A stretch of DNA of 64,000 nucleotides from assembly GCF_001428075.1 (NCBI RefSeq), contig NZ_LMSI01000022.1:186001-250000 (forward strand), given 5' to 3'. How positions within the stretch are numbered: position 1 is the first letter of the stretch; each line of letters opens with the position of its first letter. Of this stretch, positions 57,877-64,000 are shown in pieces. The translations under genes and the position numbers were made by a program. This DNA comes from Arthrobacter sp. Soil764 (GTDB lineage Bacteria; Actinomycetota; Actinomycetes; Actinomycetales; Micrococcaceae). Below the pieces are notes generated by a model. It saw only the letters and a list, made by a program, of their open reading frames with translations. It was not told the origin of the DNA and searched no databases.

Positions 57877-58394
57877 TGGACAAGATCCTTCCCGGACTTG
57901 CCATGCTGGCGGTGGTCGCCGTCGTGTTCGTCCTCCTCGCCGTCGGCTGGCGCAACCGCCTGAAGCGCCAGTCCGACGTCGAACAGTTGCCCCAGGTGCC
58001 CGCCGCACCCGGTGAGCCGATCGCCACCGCCGAAGGACAGTACGTGGCCACCACCACGGCCGGCGACTGGCTGGACCGGATCGCCGTGCACGGGCTGGGC
58101 ATCCGCACCAACGCCACCCTCGCGGTGTACCCGCACGGCGTCCTCTACGAACGGTCGGGCGCGCCTGCCCTGTACATCCCCGCATCCGCCCTCACAGGTG
58201 TCCGCCAGGACAGCGGCATGGCAGGGAAGTTCGTGGAAAAGGACGGCCTGCTGGTTCTCGGATGGACGCTTGGCGCGCACGGACTGGACACCGGCTTCCG
58301 GACCCGCCGTGCCGCCGACAAAGACGTGCTTTACCAGGCCCTTCAGGATTTGATTTCGTCAGCCCCAGCGGCTGGTGCCACCAGTGGAAAGTAA
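57876..58394 (+). CDS. membrane-anchored PH-like protein of the pyr operon
   Basis: The 172-residue protein has one N-terminal membrane helix ([20 protein letters not shown]) and a beta-rich domain ([47 protein letters not shown]) resembling the bacterial PH_transporter fold. A gene of this kind sits between pyrC and carA in many Actinobacteria, including mycobacteria; its role is unknown. It overlaps pyrC by one base. Confidence 0.82.
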   Translation: MDKILPGLAMLAVVAVVFVLLAVGWRNRLKRQSDVEQLPQVPAAPGEPIATAEGQYVATTTAGDWLDRIAVHGLGIRTNATLAVYPHGVLYERSGAPALYIPASALTGVRQDSGMAGKFVEKDGLLVLGWTLGAHGLDTGFRTRRAADKDVLYQALQDLISSAPAAGATSGK

Positions 58395-58398
58395 GACA

Positions 58399-59675
58399 GT
58401 GAAAGCGAATACATTGACAGCAACCACCTCCGCTCCGGCAACGCTGGTCCTCGAAGACGGGCGCATTTTCCGCGGCACCAGCTACGGCGCCACCGGTACC
58501 GCCCTGGGCGAAGCCGTCTTCGCCACCGGAATGACCGGCTACCAGGAAACCATCACCGACCCGTCCTACGCCCGCCAGCTGGTGGTCCAGACGGCCCCGC
58601 ACATCGGCAACACCGGCGTGAACGATGACGACGCCGAGTCCCGGCGCATCTGGGTGGCCGGCTACATCGTCCGCGACGCAGCCCGCCGGCCCTCCAACTG
58701 GCGCTCCGAACGGTCGCTTGACGAAGAGCTTGTGGCCCAGGGCATCGTGGGCATCCAGGGCGTGGACACCCGTGCCATCACCCGCCACCTGCGCGAGCAC
58801 AAGACCATGCGCGCCGGCATCTTCTCCGGCGAGGCAGCCCAGGCTACGGACAAGGAACTGGTCGACGCCGTCCTGGCCAGCGCGCCCATGGAAGGTTCGC
58901 GCCTGGCCGAGGAAGTCAGCGTGGACGAAGCCTACGTGGTGGAGCCGAAGGACCACGGCTGGGAGGGTGAACCCCGCTTCACCATCGCGGCGATCGACCT
59001 CGGGATCAAGGCCATGACCCCGGTCCGGTTCGCCGAGCGCGGTGTCCGCGTCCACGTGCTTCCCGCCACCGCCACCCTCGAGGACGTCAAGGCCGTCAAC
59101 CCGGACGGTTTCTTTATGTCCAACGGCCCCGGCGACCCCGCCACCGCCGACACCCAGGTCAAGCTCCTCCGCTCCGTCCTGGACGAAAAGCTGCCGTACT
59201 TCGGCATCTGCTTCGGCAACCAGATCCTGGGCCGCGCCCTGGGCTTTGGCACCTACAAGCTCCGCTACGGCCACCGCGGCATCAACCAGCCTGTGATGGA
59301 CCGCCGCACCGGCAAAGTGGAGATCACCTCCCAGAACCACGGCTTTGCCGTGGACGCACCGCTCGACGGCGCCACGCAGGCCCCGGAGGCACGCTACGGC
59401 CGGGTGGAAGTGAGCCACATCAGCCTGAACGACGACGTCGTGGAAGGCCTGGCCTGCCTGGACATCCCGGCGTTCTCCGTGCAGTACCACCCTGAAGCCG
59501 CGGCCGGACCGCACGACGCGGCCTACCTGTTCGACCGCTTCATCGAGCTCATGGAAGGCACGCGGGACGGCAGGAACGCCAACCTTTCAAAGGAGCCCGT
59601 GGACGCCGCCCACCCGGCAGGCGCTGAATCGGCAATGCCGAAGAATTCCGACAACAAGACTGAGGACAAGAAGTA

Positions 59676-59676
<1 letters not shown>
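58399..59676 (+). CDS. carA: carbamoyl-phosphate synthase small subunit
   Basis: The 425-residue glutaminase subunit has the N-terminal CarA domain ([33 protein letters not shown]) and a class I amidotransferase domain with the nucleophile in [12 protein letters not shown] and the histidine in [10 protein letters not shown]. The start is GTG 58399, with GGAAAG eight bases upstream; a frame-open GTG at 58375 would overlap the preceding gene by 20 bp. The C-terminus has a polar tail. Confidence 0.95.
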
Positions 59677-62982
<3,306 letters not shown>

Positions 62983-62990
<8 letters not shown>

Positions 62991-63861
62991 GCAGGCCTCA
63001 GCCAACAGCCCCGCATCCGCCGCCGGCCGGGAGTCCTTCGGCTCCCGGCTCGGCGCGGCCATGGCCGCCCGCGGTCCGCTCTGTGTGGGCATTGACCCGC
63101 ACCCGGCGCTGCTGAAGAGCTGGGGACTGGACGACGACGCCGCCGGGCTTCGGCGCTTTTCCCTGACGGTCCTGGAGGCGGTGGCTCCGCTCGCTGCCGC
63201 GGTAAAGCCGCAGGTGGCACTTTACGAACGCCACGGGTCAGCCGGCATGGCGGTGCTGGAGGAAATCCTGGCCACGGCCCGGGACGAGTCTGTCCTCAGC
63301 ATCGCCGACGCCAAGCGCGGCGACATCGGTTCCACCATGGCCGCCTATGCCGACGCCTGGCTGCGGGACGAGTCCCCGCTGGCGGCGGACTCCGTCACGC
63401 TGAGCCCCTACCTTGGCTTCGAGTCGCTGCGCCCTGCGCTGGACCTCGCGGCCGAAACCGGGCGCGGTGTCTTCGTGCTGGCACTGACCTCCAACCCTGA
63501 AGGAGCTTCGGTCCAGCACGTTGGCGGAAGGGATTCGGTGGCGCGCAGGATCACGGCAGCGGCAGCTGCGGAAAACTCCCGGTACGGGGGCAACCTGGGG
63601 TCCGTGGGCCTGGTGGTCGGCGCCACCGTGGGGTCGGCATTGACGGATCTGGATATGGATCTCGCTGCCGTCCGCGGCCCCATCCTGGCGCCCGGCCTGG
63701 GAGCGCAGGGGGCCACGCCGGCGGACCTTCGGGCCACGTTCGGCGACGCCTACCCGCTGGTCCTGGGAACCTCCAGCCGCGACATCCTGTCGGCAGGTCC
63801 GCAGGTCGGCGGACTGCGGGAGGCGGCCCTGCGCACGCTGGACGGGCTGCGCGGACAATAG
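62983..63861 (+). CDS. pyrF: orotidine 5'-phosphate decarboxylase (type 2)
   Basis: This 292-residue barrel has the catalytic [19 protein letters not shown] segment (Lys/Asp tetrad) and [11 protein letters not shown], as in the longer type 2 OMPDC group of Actinobacteria. It makes UMP from OMP. ATG 62983 lies inside carB (8-bp overlap). The first 18 residues are Ala/Ser-rich and nonconserved. pyrD and pyrE are not in the window. Confidence 0.95.
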
Positions 63862-63881
63862 GGTGCAATTGCCTGGATGCA

Positions 63882-63941
63882 TTGATTCGGGCTGCACCAA
63901 AGGGTAGTTTCAGGACAGGTCCAAGGGCGGCCGCCCTTGGA
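63882..63941 (+). promoter_or_regulatory. promoter with a 22-bp palindrome ahead of mihF
   Basis: TTGATT (63882-63887), 17-bp spacer, TAGTTT (63905-63910) form the best sigma-A-type promoter in the window, with a start near 63917. A perfect 22-bp palindrome with core AAGGGCGGCCGCCCTT spans 63920-63941, at about +4 to +25. It could be an operator or an RNA stem. Confidence 0.55.
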
Positions 63942-63968
63942 TGAAATCCGCCGAATCCGGGGGTGTCC

Positions 63969-64000
63969 GTGATGGTCCTGCGACCTCTATCCGCATCTGA
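63969..64000 (+). CDS. mihF: start of probable mIHF (actinobacterial integration host factor), partial
   Basis: GTG 63969 (or ATG 63972) opens VMVLRPLSAS, which matches the N-terminus of actinobacterial IHF (VLRPL followed by Ser/Thr). mihF usually follows pyrF in Actinobacteria and precedes gmk. Only ten codons are visible before the window edge, so the call rests mainly on the motif and gene order. Confidence 0.55.
   Translation, partial: MMVLRPLSAS

Overview
The window is high-GC actinobacterial chromosome. Gene order, frequent GTG/TTG starts, TANNNT -10 boxes and protein sequences point to the Micrococcaceae, most likely Arthrobacter or a close relative such as Pseudarthrobacter. This assignment is inferred from the sequence and not from a database search. 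No tRNA, rRNA, CRISPR array, prophage or insertion sequence was seen. Nearly all of it is core genome, packed in operons with 1-8 bp start/stop overlaps.

Layout. 1-9.7 kb: the end of a thioesterase-like gene, a PadR regulator with an AarF/ABC1 kinase, a lipoate-ligase-like gene, a mycoredoxin, an HMCES/YedK abasic-site protein, a VOC protein, chorismate mutase, and a DUF6504-dnaE2 damage-tolerance pair behind a clear LexA (SOS) box. 9.8-14.3 kb: thrS, HIT hydrolase, phosphatidylinositol-phosphate synthase, then pdxS. The 5' end of pdxS carries a perfect 111-bp duplication that breaks the reading frame, the most unusual feature here. 14.4-21 kb: a terminator and a 64-nt palindrome, M3 peptidase, ferric-reductase-like flavoprotein, murT-gatD (lipid II amidation) and divergent pdxT. 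21-30.2 kb: yebC-ruvC-ruvA-ruvB, yajC-secD-secF and rel, with an AbiEi-like gene overlapping the 3' end of rel on the opposite strand.

31-41.4 kb: DUF349 protein, membrane cyclophilin, hisS, APC permease, aspS, GNAT, a Vms1-like (acVLRF1) release factor and rarA. 41.4-53.4 kb: rpsD behind a structured leader, two small membrane-associated genes, alaS, ruvX, mltG with a histidine-rich cytoplasmic tail, the shikimate cluster aroE-aroC-aroK-aroB, a TPR gene, efp and nusB. 53.5-64 kb: a PrsW-type membrane protease on the minus strand, then the pyrimidine operon pyrR-pyrB-pyrC-(PH protein)-carA-carB-pyrF, and the start of what looks like mihF at the window edge.

How the genes connect: DNA repair and restart functions recur (HMCES, DnaE2, RuvABC, RarA, RuvX), and two of these loci carry LexA-like boxes. 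Translation and its quality control are well represented (thrS, hisS, aspS, alaS, rpsD, efp, rel, acVLRF1). Cell-envelope functions include PI synthesis, lipid II amidation, MltG and SecDF-YajC. The aro cluster makes chorismate, which the chorismate mutase near 5 kb can use; the pyr operon is a complete UMP route except for dihydroorotate dehydrogenase and pyrE.
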